NCBI GenBank assembly: GCA_964020085.1
Contig: OZ026603.1
Coordinates: 5,624,993 to 5,688,992 of the forward strand
Length of the DNA stretch: 64,000 nucleotides
Source of the DNA: Micromussa lordhowensis
Lineage: Eukaryota; Cnidaria; Anthozoa; Scleractinia; Lobophylliidae
Direction of reading: 5' to 3'
Below the pieces are notes generated by a model, which did no database searches, had not been told where the DNA came from, and saw nothing but the letters and a program-made list of their open reading frames with translations. The translations under genes and the position numbers were made by a program. This document shows, piece after piece, positions 1-13,500 of this stretch; positions within the stretch are counted from its first letter, which is position 1, and each line of letters opens with the position of its first letter.

Positions 1-3000
1 CTAGGTTTGGACTTCGAGGAAATCCTAGTTAGAACATGATGGCATTGGCTCTAGGGTGTTTTTTCTGGCCTTCTTTTTGCAGTAGTTTGCCCTGGTCCCA
101 ACTTTGCAGAATTTCAGAAAACGCGCGCTGGGGGTCCCCTTGGCAAATTTGACATAGCTCGGCTTCACGGGCACTTTAAGAGGCGCGGTTTGCAGCGAAA
201 TGTTTTGCTAGGTTGGCACTTCAAGGAAATGCTAGTTAGAACATGATGGCATTGGCGCCAGGGTGTTTTTTCAGGCCTTCTTTTTGCAGTAGTTTCCCCT
301 GGTCCCAACTTTGCAGAATTTCAGAAAACGCGCGCTGGGGGTCCCCTTGGCAAATTTCACATAGCTCGGCTTCACGGGCACTTTAAGAGCCGCGATTTGC
401 AGCAAAATGTTCTGCTAGGTTGGCACTTTAAGGAAATCCTAGTTAGAACATGATGGCATTGGGGCCAGGGTGTTTTTTCTGGCCTTCTTTTTGCAGTAGT
501 TTCCCCTGGTCCCAACTTTGCAGAATTTCAGAAAACGCGCGCTGGGGGTCCCCTTGGCAAATTTGACATAGCTCGGCTTCACGGGCACTTTAAGAGGCGC
601 GGTTTGCAGCAAAATGTTCTGCTAGGTTGGCACTTTAAGAAAATCCTAGTTAGAACATGATGGCATTGGCGCCAGGGTGTTTTTTCTGGCCTTCTTTTTG
701 CAGTAGTTTCCCCTGGTCCCAACTTTGCAGAATTTCAGAAAACGCGCACTGGGGGTCCCCTTGGCAAATTTAACATAGCTCGGCTTCACGGGCACTTTAA
801 GAGGCGCGGTTTGCAGCAAAATGTTCTGCTAGGTTGGCACTTGAAGGAAATCGTAGTTGGAACATGATGGCATTGGCGCCAGGGTGTTTTTTCTGGCCTT
901 CTTTTTGCAGTAGTTTCCCCTGGTCCCAACTTTGCAGAATTTCAGAAAACGCGCGCTGGGGGTCCCCTTGGCAAATTTGACATAGCTCGGCTTCACGGGC
1001 ACTTTAAGAGGCGCGGTTTGCAGCAAAATGTTCTGCTAGGTTGGCACTTCAAGGAAATTTTAGTTAAAACATGATGGCATTGGCGCCAGGGTGTTTTTTC
1101 TGGCCTTCTTTTTGCAGTAGTTTCCCCTGGTCCCAACTTTGCAGAATTTCAGAAAACGCGCGCTGGGGGTCCTCTTGGCAAATTTGACATAGCTCGGCTT
1201 CACGGGCACTTTAAGAGGCGCGGTTTGCAGCAAAATGTTTTGCTAGGTTGGCACTTCAAGGAAATCTTAGTTAAAACATGATGGCATTGGCGCCAGGGTG
1301 CTTTTTCTGGCCTTCTTTTTGCAGTAGTTTCCCCTAGTCCCAACTTTGCAGAACTTCAGAAAACGCGCGCTGGGGGTCCCCTTGGCAAATTTGACATAGC
1401 TCGGCTTCACGAACACTTTAAGAGGCGCGGTTTGCAGCAAAATGTTTTGCTAGGTTTGCACTTCGAGGAAATCCTAGTTAGAACATGATGGCATTGGCTC
1501 TAGGGTGTTTTTTCTGGCCTTCTTTTTGCAGTAGTTTGCCCTGGTCCCAACTTTGCAGAATTTCAGAAAACGCGCGCTGGGGGTCCCCTTGGCAAATTTG
1601 ACATAGCTCGGCTTCACGGGCACTTTAAGAGGCGCGGTTTGCAGCGAAATGTTTTGCTAGGTTGGCACTTCAAGGAAATGCTAGTTAGAACATGATGGCA
1701 TTGGCGCCAGGGTGTTTTTTCTGGCCTTCTTTTTGCAGTAGTTTCCCCTGGTCCCAACTTTGCAGAATTTCAGAAAACGCGCGCTGGGGGTCCCCTTGGC
1801 AAATTTCACATAGCTCGGCTTCACGGGCACTTTAAGAGCCGCGATTTGCAGCAAAATGTTCTGCTAGGTTGGCACTTTAAGGAAATCCTAGTTAGAACAT
1901 GATGGCATTGGCGCCAGGGTGTTTTTTCTGGCCTTCTTTTTGCAGTAGTTTCCCCTGGTCCCAACTTTGCAGAATTTCAGAAAACGCGCGCTGGGGGTCC
2001 CCTTGGCAAATTTGACATAGCTCGGCTTCACGGGCACTTTAAGAGGCGCGGTTTGCAGCAAAATGTTCTGCTAGGTTGGCACTTTAAGAAAATCCTAGTT
2101 AGAACATGATGGCATTGGCGCCAGGGTGTTTTTTCTGGCCTTCTTTTTGCAGTAGTTTCCCCTGGTCCCAACTTTGCAGAATTTCAGAAAACGCGCACTG
2201 GGGGTCCCCTTGGCAAATTTAACATAGCTCGGCTTCACGGGCACTTTAAGAGGCGCGGTTTGCAGCAAAATGTTCTGCTAGGTTGGCACTTGAAGGAAAT
2301 CGTAGTTGGAACATGATGGCATTGGCGCCAGGGTGTTTTTTCTGGCCTTCTTTTTGCAGTAGTTTCCCCTGGTCCCAACTTTGCAGAATTTCAGAAAACG
2401 CGCGCTGGGGGTCCCCTTGGCAAATTTGACATAGCTCGGCTTCACGGGCACTTTAAGAGGCGCGGTTTGCAGCAAAATGTTCTGCTAGGTTGGCACTTCA
2501 AGGAAATTTTAGTTAAAACATGATGGCATTGGCGCCAGGGTGTTTTTTCTGGCCTTCTTTTTGCAGTAGTTTCCCCTGGTCCCAACTTTGCAGAATTTCA
2601 GAAAACGCGCGCTGGGGGTCCTCTTGGCAAATTTGACATAGCTCGGCTTCACGGGCACTTTAAGAGGCGCGGTTTGCAGCAAAATGTTTTGCTAGGTTGG
2701 CACTTCAAGGAAATCTTAGTTAAAACATGATGGCATTGGCGCCAGGGTGCTTTTTCTGGCCTTCTTTTTGCAGTAGTTTCCCCTAGTCCCAACTTTGCAG
2801 AACTTCAGAAAACGCGCGCTGGGGGTCCCCTTGGCAAATTTGACATAGCTCGGCTTCACGAACACTTTAAGAGGCGCGGTTTGCAGCAAAATGTTTTGCT
2901 AGGTTTGCACTTCGAGGAAATCCTAGTTAGAACATGATGGCATTGGCTCTAGGGTGTTTTTTCTGGCCTTCTTTTTGCAGTAGTTTGCCCTGGTCCCAAC

Positions 3001-4230
3001 TTTGCAGAATTTCAGAAAACGCGCGCTGGGGGTCCCCTTGGCAAATTTGACATAGCTCGGCTTCACGGGCACTTTAAGAGGCGCGGTTTGCAGCGAAATG
3101 TTTTGCTAGGTTGGCACTTCAAGGAAATGCTAGTTAGAACATGATGGCATTGGCGCCAGGGTGTTTTTTCTGGCCTTCTTTTTGCAGTAGTTTCCCCTGG
3201 TCCCAACTTTGCAGAATTTCAGAAAACGCGCGCTGGGGGTCCCCTTGGCAAATTTCACATAGCTCGGCTTCACGGGCACTTTAAGAGCCGCGATTTGCAG
3301 CAAAATGTTCTGCTAGGTTGGCACTTTAAGGAAATCCTAGTTAGAACATGATGGCATTGGCGCCAGGGTGTTTTTTCTGGCCTTCTTTTTGCAGTAGTTT
3401 CCCCTGGTCCCAACTTTGCAGAATTTCAGAAAACGCGCGCTGGGGGTCCCCTTGGCAAATTTGACATAGCTCGGCTTCACGGGCACTTTAAGAGGCGCGG
3501 TTTGCAGCAAAATGTTCTGCTAGGTTGGCACTTTAAGAAAATCCTAGTTAGAACATGATGGCATTGGCGCCAGGGTGTTTTTTCTGGCCTTCTTTTTGCA
3601 GTAGTTTCCCCTGGTCCCAACTTTGCAGAATTTCAGAAAACGCGCACTGGGGGTCCCCTTGGCAAATTTAACATAGCTCGGCTTCACGGGCACTTTAAGA
3701 GGCGCGGTTTGCAGCAAAATGTTCTGCTAGGTTGGCACTTGAAGGAAATCGTAGTTGGAACATGATGGCATTGGCGCCAGGGTGTTTTTTCTGGCCTTCT
3801 TTTTGCAGTAGTTTCCCCTGGTCCCAACTTTGCAGAATTTCAGAAAACGCGCGCTGGGGGTCCCCTTGGCAAATTTGACATAGCTCGGCTTCACGGGCAC
3901 TTTAAGAGGCGCGGTTTGCAGCAAAATGTTCTGCTAGGTTGGCACTTCAAGGAAATTTTAGTTAAAACATGATGGCATTGGCGCCAGGGTGTTTTTTCTG
4001 GCCTTCTTTTTGCAGTAGTTTCCCCTGGTCCCAACTTTGCAGAATTTCAGAAAACGCGCGCTGGGGGTCCTCTTGGCAAATTTGACATAGCTCGGCTTCA
4101 CGGGCACTTTAAGAGGCGCGGTTTGCAGCAAAATGTTTTGCTAGGTTGGCACTTCAAGGAAATCTTAGTTAAAACATGATGGCATTGGCGCCAGGGTGCT
4201 TTTTCTGGCCTTCTTTTTGCAGTAGTTTCC
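1..4230 (+). repeat. 7-monomer higher-order repeat (1,449 bp), about 2.9 copies
   Basis: Copies begin at 1, 1450 and 2899, exactly 7 x 207 bp apart. Marker monomers recur in fixed order: the TTCGAGG and CTCTAGGG monomer (1, 1450, 2899), the GAGCCGCGATTTGC monomer, the GCGCACTGGG and TTTAACATAG monomer, the CGTAGTTGGAAC monomer, the GGTCCTCTTGG monomer and the GTGCTTTTTC monomer with CACGAACAC. Copies differ at only a few bases, for example TTTTCAGGCC near 270 and GGGGCC near 458 in copy 1. Similarity ends inside the last monomer of copy 3, near 4230, where CCCTGGTCCC and CACGGGCAC replace the HOR-specific CCCTAGTCCC and CACGAACAC. Near-identity implies recent amplification. Confidence 0.93.
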
Positions 4231-6416
4231 CCTGGTCCCAACTTTGCAGAATTTCAGAAAACGCGCGCTGGGGGTCCCCTTGGCAAATTTGACATAGCTC
4301 GGCTTCACGGGCACTTTAAGAGGCGCGGTTTGCAGCAAAATGTTCTGCTAGGTTGGCACTTTAAGGAAATGCTAGTTAGAACATGATGGCATTGGCGCCA
4401 GGGTGTTTTTTCTGGCCTTCTTTTTGCAGTAGTTTCCCCTGGTCCCAACTTTGCAGAATTTCAGAAAACGCGCGCTGGGGGTCCCCTTGGCAAATTTGAC
4501 ATAGCTCGGCTTCACGGGCACTTTAAGAGGCGCGGTTTGCAGCAAAATGTTTTGCTAGGATGGCACTTCAAGGAAATCTTAGTTAAAACATGATGGCGTT
4601 GGCGCCAGGGTGTTTTTTCTGGCCTTCTTTTTGCAGTAGTTTCTCCTGGTCCCAACTTTGCAGAATTTCAGAAAACGCGCGATGGGGGTCCCCTTGGCAA
4701 ATTTGACATAGCTCGGCTTCACGGGCACCTTAAGAGGCGCGGTTTGCAGCAAAATGTTCTGCTAGGTTGGCACTTCAAGGAAATCCTAGTTGGAACATTA
4801 TGGCATTGGCGCCAGGGTGTTTTTTCTGGCCTTCTTTTTGCAGTAGTTTCCCCTGGTCCCAACTTTGCAGAATTTCAGAAAACGCGCGCTGGGGGTCCCC
4901 TTGGCAAATTTGACATAGCTCGGCTTCACGGGCACTTTAAGAGGCGCGGTTTGCAGCAAAATGTTTTGCTAGGTTGGCACTTCAAGGAAATTTTAGTTAA
5001 AACATGATGGCATTGGCGCCAGGGTGTTTTTTCTGGCCTTCTTTTTGCAGTAGTTTCCCCTGGTCCCAACTTTGCAGAATTTCAGAAAACGTGCGATGGG
5101 GGTCCCCTTGGCAAATTTGACATAGCTCGGCTTCACGGGCACTTTAAGAGACGCGGTTTGCAGCAAAATGTTCTGCTAGGTTGGCACTTTAAGGAAATTC
5201 TAGTTAGAACATGATGGCATTGGCGCCAGGGTGTTTTTTCTGGCCTTCTTTTTGCAGTAGTTTCCCCTGGTCCCAACTTTGGAGAATTTCAGAAAACGCG
5301 CGCTGGGGGTCCCCTTGGCAAATTTCACATAGCTCGGCTTCACGGGCACTTTAAGAGCCGCGATTTGCAGCAAAATGTTCTGCTAGGTTGGCACTTTAAG
5401 GAAATTCTAGTTAGAACATAATGGCATTGGCGCCAGGGTGTTTTTTCTGGCCTTCTTTTTGCAGTAGTTTCCCCTGGTCCCAACTTTGCAGAATTTCAGA
5501 AAACGCGCGCTGGGGGTCCCCTTGGCAAATTTGACATAGCTCGGCTTCACGGGCACTTTAAGAGGCGCGGTTTGCAGCAAAATGTTCTGCTAGGTTGGCA
5601 CTTTAAGAAAATCTTAGTTAGAACATGGTGGCATTGGCGCCAGGGTGTTTTTTCTGGCCTTCTTTTTGCAGTAGTTTCCCCTGGTCCCAACTTTGCAGAA
5701 TTTCAGAAAACGCGCACTGGGGGTCCCCTTGGCAAATTTGACATAGCTCGGCTTCACGGGCACTTTAAGAGGCGCGGTTTGCAGCAAAATGTTCTGCTAG
5801 GTTGGCACTTGAAGGAAATCGTAGTTGGAACATGATGGCATTGGCGCCAGGGTGTTTTTTCTGGCCTTCTTTTTGCAGTAATTTCCCCTGGTCCCAACTT
5901 TGCAGAATTTCAGAAAACGCGCGCTGGGGGTCCCCTTGGCAAATTTGACATAGCTCGGCTTCACGGGCACTTTAAGAGGCGCGGTTTGCAGCAAAATGTT
6001 CTGCTAGGTTGGCACATTAAGGAAATGTTAGATAGAACATGATAGCATTGGCGCCAGGGTGTATTTTCTGGCCTTCTTTTTGCAGTAGTTTCCCCTGGTC
6101 CCAACTTTGCAGAACTTCAGAAAACGCGCGCTGGGGGTCCCCTTGGCAAATTTGACATAGCTCGGCTTCACGAACACTTTAAGAGGCGCGGTTTGCAGCA
6201 AAATGTTTTGCTAGGTTTGCACTTCGAGGAAATCCTAGTTAGAACATGATGGCATTGCTCTAGGGTGTTTTTTCTGGCCTTCTTTTTGCAGTAGTTTCCC
6301 CTGGTCCCAACTTTGCAGAATTTCAGAAAACGCGCGCTGGGGGTCCCCTTGGCAAATTTGACATAGCTCGGCTTCACGGGCACTTTAAGAGGCGCGGTTT
6401 GCAGCGAAATGTTTTG

Positions 6417-6830
6417 CTAGGTTGGCACTTCAAGGAAATGCTAGTTAGAACATGATGGCATTGGCGCCAGGGTGTTTTTTCTGGCCTTCTTTTTGCAGTA
6501 GTTTCCCCTGGTCCCAACTTTGCACAATTTCAGAAAACGCGCGCTGGGGGTCCCCTTGGCAAATTTCACATAGCTCGGCTTCACGGGCACTTTAAGAGCC
6601 GCGATTTGCAGCAAAATGTTCTGCTAGGTTGGCACTTTAAGGAAATCCTAGTTAGAACATGATGGCATTGGCGCCAGGGTGTTTTTTCTGGCCTTCTTTT
6701 TGCAGTAGTTTCCCCTGGTCCCAACTTTGCACAATTTCAGAAAACGCGCGCTGGGGGTCCCCTTGGCAAATTTCACATAGCTCGGCTTCACGGGCACTTT
6801 AAGAGCCGCGATTTGCAGCAAAATGTTCTG
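6417..6830 (+). repeat. Tandem duplication of one variant monomer
   Basis: Two adjacent monomers (starts 6417 and 6624) both carry TTTGCACAATTTC, TTTCACATAG and GAGCCGCGATTTGC. Elsewhere in the left domain monomers of this kind occur once per HOR copy. The adjacent copies therefore look like a single-monomer tandem duplication, as expected from unequal exchange. The first differs at its 5' end (TTCAAGGAAATGCTAG against TTTAAGGAAATCCTAG). Confidence 0.8.
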
Positions 6831-7037
6831 CTAGGTTGGCACTTTAAGGAAATCCTAGTTAGAACATGATGGCATTGGCGCCAGGGTGTTTTTTCTGGCC
6901 TTCTTTTTGCAGTAGTTTCCCCTGGTCCCAACTTTGCAGAATTTCAGAAAACGCGCGCTGGGGGTCCCCTTGGCAAATTTGACATAGCTCGGCTTCACGG
7001 GCACTTTAAGAGGCGCGGTTTGCAGCAAAATGTTCTG

Positions 7038-8693
7038 CTAGGTTGGCACTTTAAGGAAATCCTAGTTAGAACATGATGGCATTGGCGCCAGGGTGTTTTT
7101 TCTGGCCTTCTTTTTGCAGTAGTTTCCCCTGATCCCAACTTTGCAGAATTTCAGAAAACGCGCACTGGGGGTCCCCTTGGCAAATTTGACATAGCTCGGC
7201 TTCACGGGCACTTTAAGAGGCGCGGTTTGCAGCAAAATGTTCTGCTAGGTTGGCACTTGAAGGAAATCGTAGTTGAAACATGATGGCATTGGCGCCAGGG
7301 TGTTTTTTCTGGCCTTCTTTTTGCAGTAGTTTCCCCTGGTCCCAACTTTGCAGAATTTCAGAAAACGCGCGCTGGGGGTCCCCTTGGCAAATTTGACATA
7401 GCTCGGCTTCACGGGCACTTTAAGAGGCGCGGTTTGCAGCAAAATGTTCTGCTAGGTTGGCACTTTAAGGAAATCCTAGTTAGAACATGATGGCATTGGC
7501 GCCAGGGTGTTTTCTCTGGCCTTCTTTTTGCAGTAGTTTCCCCTGGTCCCAACTTTGCAGAATTTCAGAAAACGCGCGCTGGGGGTCCCCTTGGCAAATT
7601 TGACATAGCTCGGCTTCACGGGCACTTTAAGAGGCGCGGTTTGCAGCAAAATGTTTTGCTAGGTTGGCACTTCAAGGAAATTCTAGTTAAAACATGATGG
7701 CATTGGCGCCAGGGTGTTTTTTCTGGCCTTCTTTTTGCAGTAGTTTCCCCTGGTCCCAACTTTGCAGAATTTCAGAAAACGCGCGCTGGGGGTCCCCTTG
7801 GCAAATTTGACATAGCTCGGCTTCACGGGCACTTTAAGAGGCGCGGTTTGCAGCAAAATGTTCTGCTAGGTTGGCACTTTAAGGAAATCCTAGTTAGAAC
7901 ATGATGGCATTGGCGCCAGGGTGTTTTTTCTGGCCTTCTTTTTGCAGTAGTTTCCCCTGATCCCAACTTTGCAGAATTTCAGAAAACGCGCACTGGGGGT
8001 CCCCTTGGCAAATTTGACATAGCTCGGCTTCACGGGCACTTTAAGAGGCGCGGTTTGCAGCAAAATGTTCTGCTAGGTTGGCACTTGAAGGAAATCGTAG
8101 TTGAAACATGATGGCATTGGCGCCAGGGTGTTTTTTCTGGCCTTCTTTTTGCAGTAGTTTCCCCTGGTCCCAACTTTGCAGAATTTCAGAAAACGCGCGC
8201 TGGGGGTCCCCTTGGCAAATTTGACATAGCTCGGCTTCACGGGCACTTTAAGAGGCGCGGTTTGCAGCAAAATGTTCTGCTAGGTTGGCACTTTAAGGAA
8301 ATCATAGTTAGAACATGATGGCATTGGCGCCAGGGTGTTTTTTCTGGCCTTCTTTTTGCAGTAGTTTCCCCTGGTCCCAACTTTGCAGAATTTCAGAAAA
8401 CGCGCGCTGGGGGTCCCCTTGGCAAATTTGACATAGCTCGGCTTCACGGGCACTTTAAGAGGCGCGGTTTGCAGCAAAATGTTTTGCTAGGTTGGCACTT
8501 CAAGGAAATTCTAGTTAAAACATGATGGCATTGGCGCCAGGGTGTTTTTTCTGGCCTTCTTTTTGCAGTAGTTTCCCCTGGTCCCAACTTTGCAGAATTT
8601 CAGAAAACGCGCGCTGGGGGTCCCCTTGGCAAATTTGACATAGCTCGGCTTCACGGGCACTTTAAGAGGCGCGGTTTGCAGCAAAATGTTCTG
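7038..8693 (+). repeat. 4-monomer HOR pair (828 bp x 2)
   Basis: Copies begin at 7038 and 7866. Shared markers are CCCTGATCCC with GCGCACTGGG in the first monomer, CGTAGTTGAAAC in the second, and the TTCAAGGAAATTCTAG plus TTAAAAC monomer in the fourth (7659 and 8487). The third monomers differ slightly: TTTTCTCTGG and AAATCCTAG in copy 1, TTTTTTCTGG and AAATCATAG in copy 2. Confidence 0.88.
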
Positions 8694-10556
8694 CTAGGTT
8701 GGCACATTAAGGAAATGTTAGTTAGAACATGATGGCATTGGCGCCAGGGTGTTTTTTCTGGCCTTCTTTTTGCAGTAGTTTCCCCTGGTCCCAACTTTGC
8801 AGAACTTCAGAAAACGCGCGCTGGGGGTCCCCTTGGCAAATTTGACATAGCTCGGCATCACGAACACTTTAAGAGGCGCGGTTTGCAGCAAAATGTTCTG
8901 CTAGGTTTGCACTTCGAGGAAATCTTAGTTAGAACATGATGGCATTGGCTCTAGGGTGTTTTTTCTGGCCTTCTTTTTGCAGTAGTTTCCCCTGGTCCCA
9001 ACTTTGCAGAATTTCAGAAAACGCGCGCTGGGGGTCCCCTTGGCAAATTTGACATAGCTCGGCTTCACGGGCACTTTAAGAGGCGCGGTTTGCAGCGAAA
9101 TGTTTTGCTAGGTTGGCACTTCAAGGAAATGCTAGTTAGAACATGATGGCATTGGCGCCAGGGTGTTTTTTCTGGCCTTCTTTTTGCAGTAGTTTCCCCT
9201 GGTCCCAACTTTGCAGAATTTCAGAAAACGCGCGCTGGGGGTCCCCTTGGCAAATTTCACATAGCTCGGCTTCACGGGCACTTTAAGAGGCGCGGTTTGC
9301 AGCAAAATGTTCTGCTAGGTTGGCACTTGAAGGAAATCGTAGTTGGAACATGATGGCATTGGCGCCAGGGTGTTTTTTCTGGCCTTCTTTTTGCAGTAGT
9401 TTCCCCTGGTCCCAACTTTGCAGAATTTCAGAAAACGCGCGCTGGGGGTCCCCTTGGCAAATTTGACATAGCTCGGCTTCACGGGCACTTTAAGAGGCGC
9501 GGTTTGCAGCAAAATGTTCTGCTAGGTTGGCACTTCAAGGAAATCGTAGTTAGAACATGATGGCATTGGCGCCAGGGTGTTTTTTCTGGCCTTCTTTTTG
9601 CAGTAGTTTCCCCTGGTCCCAACTTTGCAGAATTTCAGAAAACGCGCGCTGGGGGTCCCCTTGGCAAATTTGACATAGCTCGGCTTCACGGGCACTTTAA
9701 GAGGCGCGGTTTGCAGCAAAATGTTTTGCTAGGTTGGCACTTCAAGGAAATCTTAGTTAAAACATGATGGCATTGGCGCCAGGGTGTTTTTTCTGGCCTT
9801 CTTTTTGCAGTAGTTTCCCCTGGTCCCAACTTTGCACAATTTCAGAAAACGCGCGCTGGGGGTCCCCTTGGCAAATTTCACATAGCTCGGCTTCACGGGC
9901 ACTTTAAGAGGCGCGGTTTGCAGCAAAATGTTCTGCTAGGTTGGCACTTTAAGGAAATTCTAGTTACAACATGATGGCATTGGCGCCAGGGTGTTTTTTC
10001 TGGCCTTCTTTTTGCAGTAGTTTCCCCTGGTCCCAACTTTGCAGAATTTCAGAAAACGCGCGCTGGGGGTCCCCTTGGCAAATTTGACATAGCTCGGCTT
10101 CACGGGCACTTTAAGAGGCGCAGTTTGCAGCAAAATGTTCTGCTAGGTTGGCACATTAAGGAAATGTTAGTTAGAACATGATGGCATTGGCGCCAGGGTG
10201 TTTTTTCTGGCCTTCTTTTTGCAGTAGTTTCCCCTGGTCCCAACTTTGCAGAACTTCAGAAAACGCGCGCTGGGGGTCCCCTTGGCAAATTTGACATAGC
10301 TCGGCTTCACGAACACTTTAAGAGGCGCGGTTTGCAGCAAAATGTTTTGCTAGGTTTGCACTTTGAGGAAATCCTAGTTAGAACATGATGGCATTGGCTC
10401 TAGGGTGTTTTTTCTGGCCTTCTTTTTGCAGTAGTTTCCCCTGGTCCCAACTTTGCAGAATTTCAGAAAACGCGCGCTGGGGGTCCCCTTGGCAAATTTG
10501 ACATAGCTCGGCTTCACGGGCACTTTAAGAGGCGCGGTTTGCAGCAAAATGTTCTG

Positions 10557-13500
10557 CTAGCTTGGCACTTTAAGGAAATGCTAGTTAGAACATGATGGCA
10601 TTGGCGCCAGGGTGTTTTTTCTGGCCTTCTTTTTGCAGTAGTTTCCCCTGGTCCCAACTTTGCAGAATTTCAGAAAACGCGCACTGGGGGTCCCCTTGGC
10701 AAATTTGACATAGCTCGGCTTCACGGGCACTTTGAGAGGCGCGGTTTGCAGCAAAATGTTCTGCTAGGTTAGCACTTAAAGGAAATCGTAGTTGGAACAT
10801 GATGGCATTGGCGCCAGGGTGTTTTTTCTGGCCTTCTTTTTGCAGTAATTTCCCCTGGTCCCAACTTTGCAGAATTTCAGAAAACGCGCGCTGGGGGTCT
10901 CCTTGGCAAATTTGACATAGCTCGGCTTCACGGGCACTTTAAGAGGCGCGGTTTGCAGCAAAATGTTCTGCTAGGTTAGCACTTTAAGGAAATCCTAGTT
11001 AGAACATGATGGCATTGGCGCCAGGGTGTTTTCTCTGGCCTTCTTTTTGCAGTAGTTTCCCCTGGTCCCAACTTTGCAGAATTTCAGAAAACGCGCGCTG
11101 GGGGTCCCCTTGGCAAATTTGACATAGCTCGGCTTCACGGGCACTTTAAGAGGCGCGGTTTGCAGCAAAATGTTCTGCTAGGTTGGCACTTGAAGGAAAT
11201 CCTAGTTAGAACATGATGGCATTGGGCCAGGGTGTTTTTTCTGGCCTTCTTTTTGCAGTAGTTTCCCCTGGTCCCAACTTTGCAGAATTTTAGAAAACGC
11301 GCGCTGGGGGTCCCCTTGGCAAATTTAACATAGCTCGGCTTCACGGGCACTTTAAGAGGCGCGGTTTGCAGCAAAATGTTCTGCTAGGTTGGCACTTCAA
11401 GGAAATCCTAGTTAGAACATGATGGCATTGGGCCAGGGTGTTTTTTCTGGCCTTCTTTTTGCAGTAGTTTCCCCTGGTCCCAACTTTGCAGAATTTCAGA
11501 AAACGCGCGCTGGGGGTCCCCTTGGCAAATTTGACATAGCTCGGCTTCACGGGCACTTTAAGAGGCGCGGTTTGCAGCAAAATGTTCTGCTAGGTTGGCA
11601 CTTCAAGAAAATTCTAGTTAGAACATGATGGCATTTGCGCCAGGGTGTTTTTTCTGGCCTTCTTTTTGCAGTAGTTTCCCCTGGTCCCAACTTTGCAGAA
11701 TTTCAGAAAACGCGCGCTGGGGGTCCCCTTGGCAAATTTGACATAGCTCGGCTTCACGGGCAGTTTAAGAGGCGCGGTTTGCAGCAAAATGTTCTGCTAG
11801 GTTGGCACTTTGAGGAAATCCTAGTTAGAACATGATGGCGTTGGCGGTAGGGTGTTTTTTCTGGCCTTCTTTTTGCAGTAGTTTCCCCTGGTCCCAACTT
11901 TGCAGAATTTCAGAAAACGCGCGCTGGGGGTCCCCTTGGCAAATTTGACATAGCTCGGCTTCACGGGCACTTTAAGAGGCGCGGTTTGCAGCAAAATGTT
12001 CTGCTAGGTTAGCACTTTAAGGAAATCCTAGTTAGAACATGATGGCATTGGCGCCAGGGTGTTTTTTTTGGCCTTCTTTTTGCAGTAGTTTCCCCTGGTC
12101 CCAACTGTGCAGAATTTCAGAAAACGCGCGCTGGGGGTCCCCTTGGCAAATTTGACATAGCTCGGCTTCACGGGCACTTTAAGAGGCGCGGTTTGCAGCA
12201 AAATGTTCTGCTAGGTTGGCACTTCAAGGAAATCCTAGTTAGAACATGATGGCATTGGCGCCAGGGTGTTTTTTCTGGCCTTCTTTTTGCAGTAGTTTTC
12301 CCTGGTCCCAACTTTGCAGAATTTCAGAAAACGCGCGCTGGGGGTCCCCTTGGAAAATTTGACATAGCTCGGCTTCCCAAGCACTTTAAGAGGCGCGATT
12401 TGCAGCAAAATGTTCTGCTAGGTTGGCACTTCAAGGAAATCCTAGTTAGAACATGATGGCATTGGCGCCAGGGTGTTTTCTCTGGCCTTCTTTTTGCAGT
12501 AGTTTCCCCTGGTCCCAACTTTGCAGAATTTCAGAAAACGCGCGCTGGGGGTCCCCTTGGCGAATTTGACATAGCTCGGCTTCACGGGCACTTTAAGAGG
12601 CGCGGTTTGCAGCAAAATGTTCTGCTAGGTTGGCACTTTAAGGAAATCTTAGTTAAAACATGATGGCATTGGCGCCAGGGTGTTTTTTCTGGCCTTCTTT
12701 TTGCAGTAGTTTCCCCTGGTCCCAACTTTGCAGAATTTTAGAAAACGCGCGCTGGGGGTCCCCTTGGCAAATTTGACATAGCTCGGCTTCACGGGCACTT
12801 TAAGAGGCGCGGTTTGCAGCAAAATGTTCTGCTAGGTTAGCACTTCAAGAAAATATTAGTTAGAACATGATGACATTGGCGCCAGGGTGTTTTTTCTGGC
12901 CTTCTTTTTGCAGTAGTTTCCCCTGGTCCCAACTTTGCAGAATTTCAGAAAACGCGCGCTGGGGGTCCCCTTGGCAAATTTGACATAGCGCGGCTTCACG
13001 GGCACTTTAAGAGGCGCGGTTTGCAGCAAAATGTTCTGCTAGGTTGGCACTTGAAGGAAATTCTAGTTAGAACATGATGGCATTTGCGCCAGGGTGTTTT
13101 TCCTGGCCTTCTTTTTGCAGTAGTTTCCCCTGGTCCCAACTTTGCAGAATTTCAGAAAACGCGCGCTGGGGGTCCCCTTGGCAAATTTGACATAGCTCGG
13201 CTTCTCCTTGCACTTTAAGAGGCGCGGTTTGCAGCAAAATGTTCTGCTAGGTTGGCACTTCAAGGAAATCCTAGTTAGAACATAATGGCATTGGCGCCAG
13301 GGTGTTTTTTCTGGCCTTCTTTTTGCAGTAGTTTCCCCTGGTCCCAACTGTGCAGAATTTCAGAAAACGCGCGCTGGGGGTCCCCTTGGCAAATTTGACA
13401 TAGCTCGGCTTCACGGGCACTTTAAGAGGGCGGTTTGCAGCACAATGTTCTGCTAGGTTGGCACTTTAAGGAAATCCTAGTTAGAACATGATGGCATTGG

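Larger units (their letters stand above)
4231..10556 (+). repeat. Scrambled relatives of the left 7-mer HOR
   Basis: The same marker monomers occur in altered order and spacing. The AGGTTTGCACTT monomer with its CTCTAGGG tail begins at 6211, 8901 and 10350. These spacings are 2,690 bp (13 monomers minus 1) and 1,449 bp (7 monomers). One base was lost near 6250 (GCATTGCTCTAGG), shifting phase by 1. The domain looks like an older, rearranged edge of the 7-mer block. I see no non-satellite sequence in it. Confidence 0.8.

Noticed and set aside
829..1026. 65-residue minus-strand open frame, seen again in scores of monomers
   Set aside because: It is the satellite itself read in one frame. It begins at TTG, has no conventional ATG start nearby, ends at the CTAG junction, and recurs only because the monomer recurs. 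No recognisable domain.
1..4230. Bacterial or phage tandem repeat
   Set aside because: Hundreds of 207-bp units with nested HORs and no genes in 64 kb do not fit any bacterial or phage genome organisation I know; a eukaryotic satellite explains everything seen.
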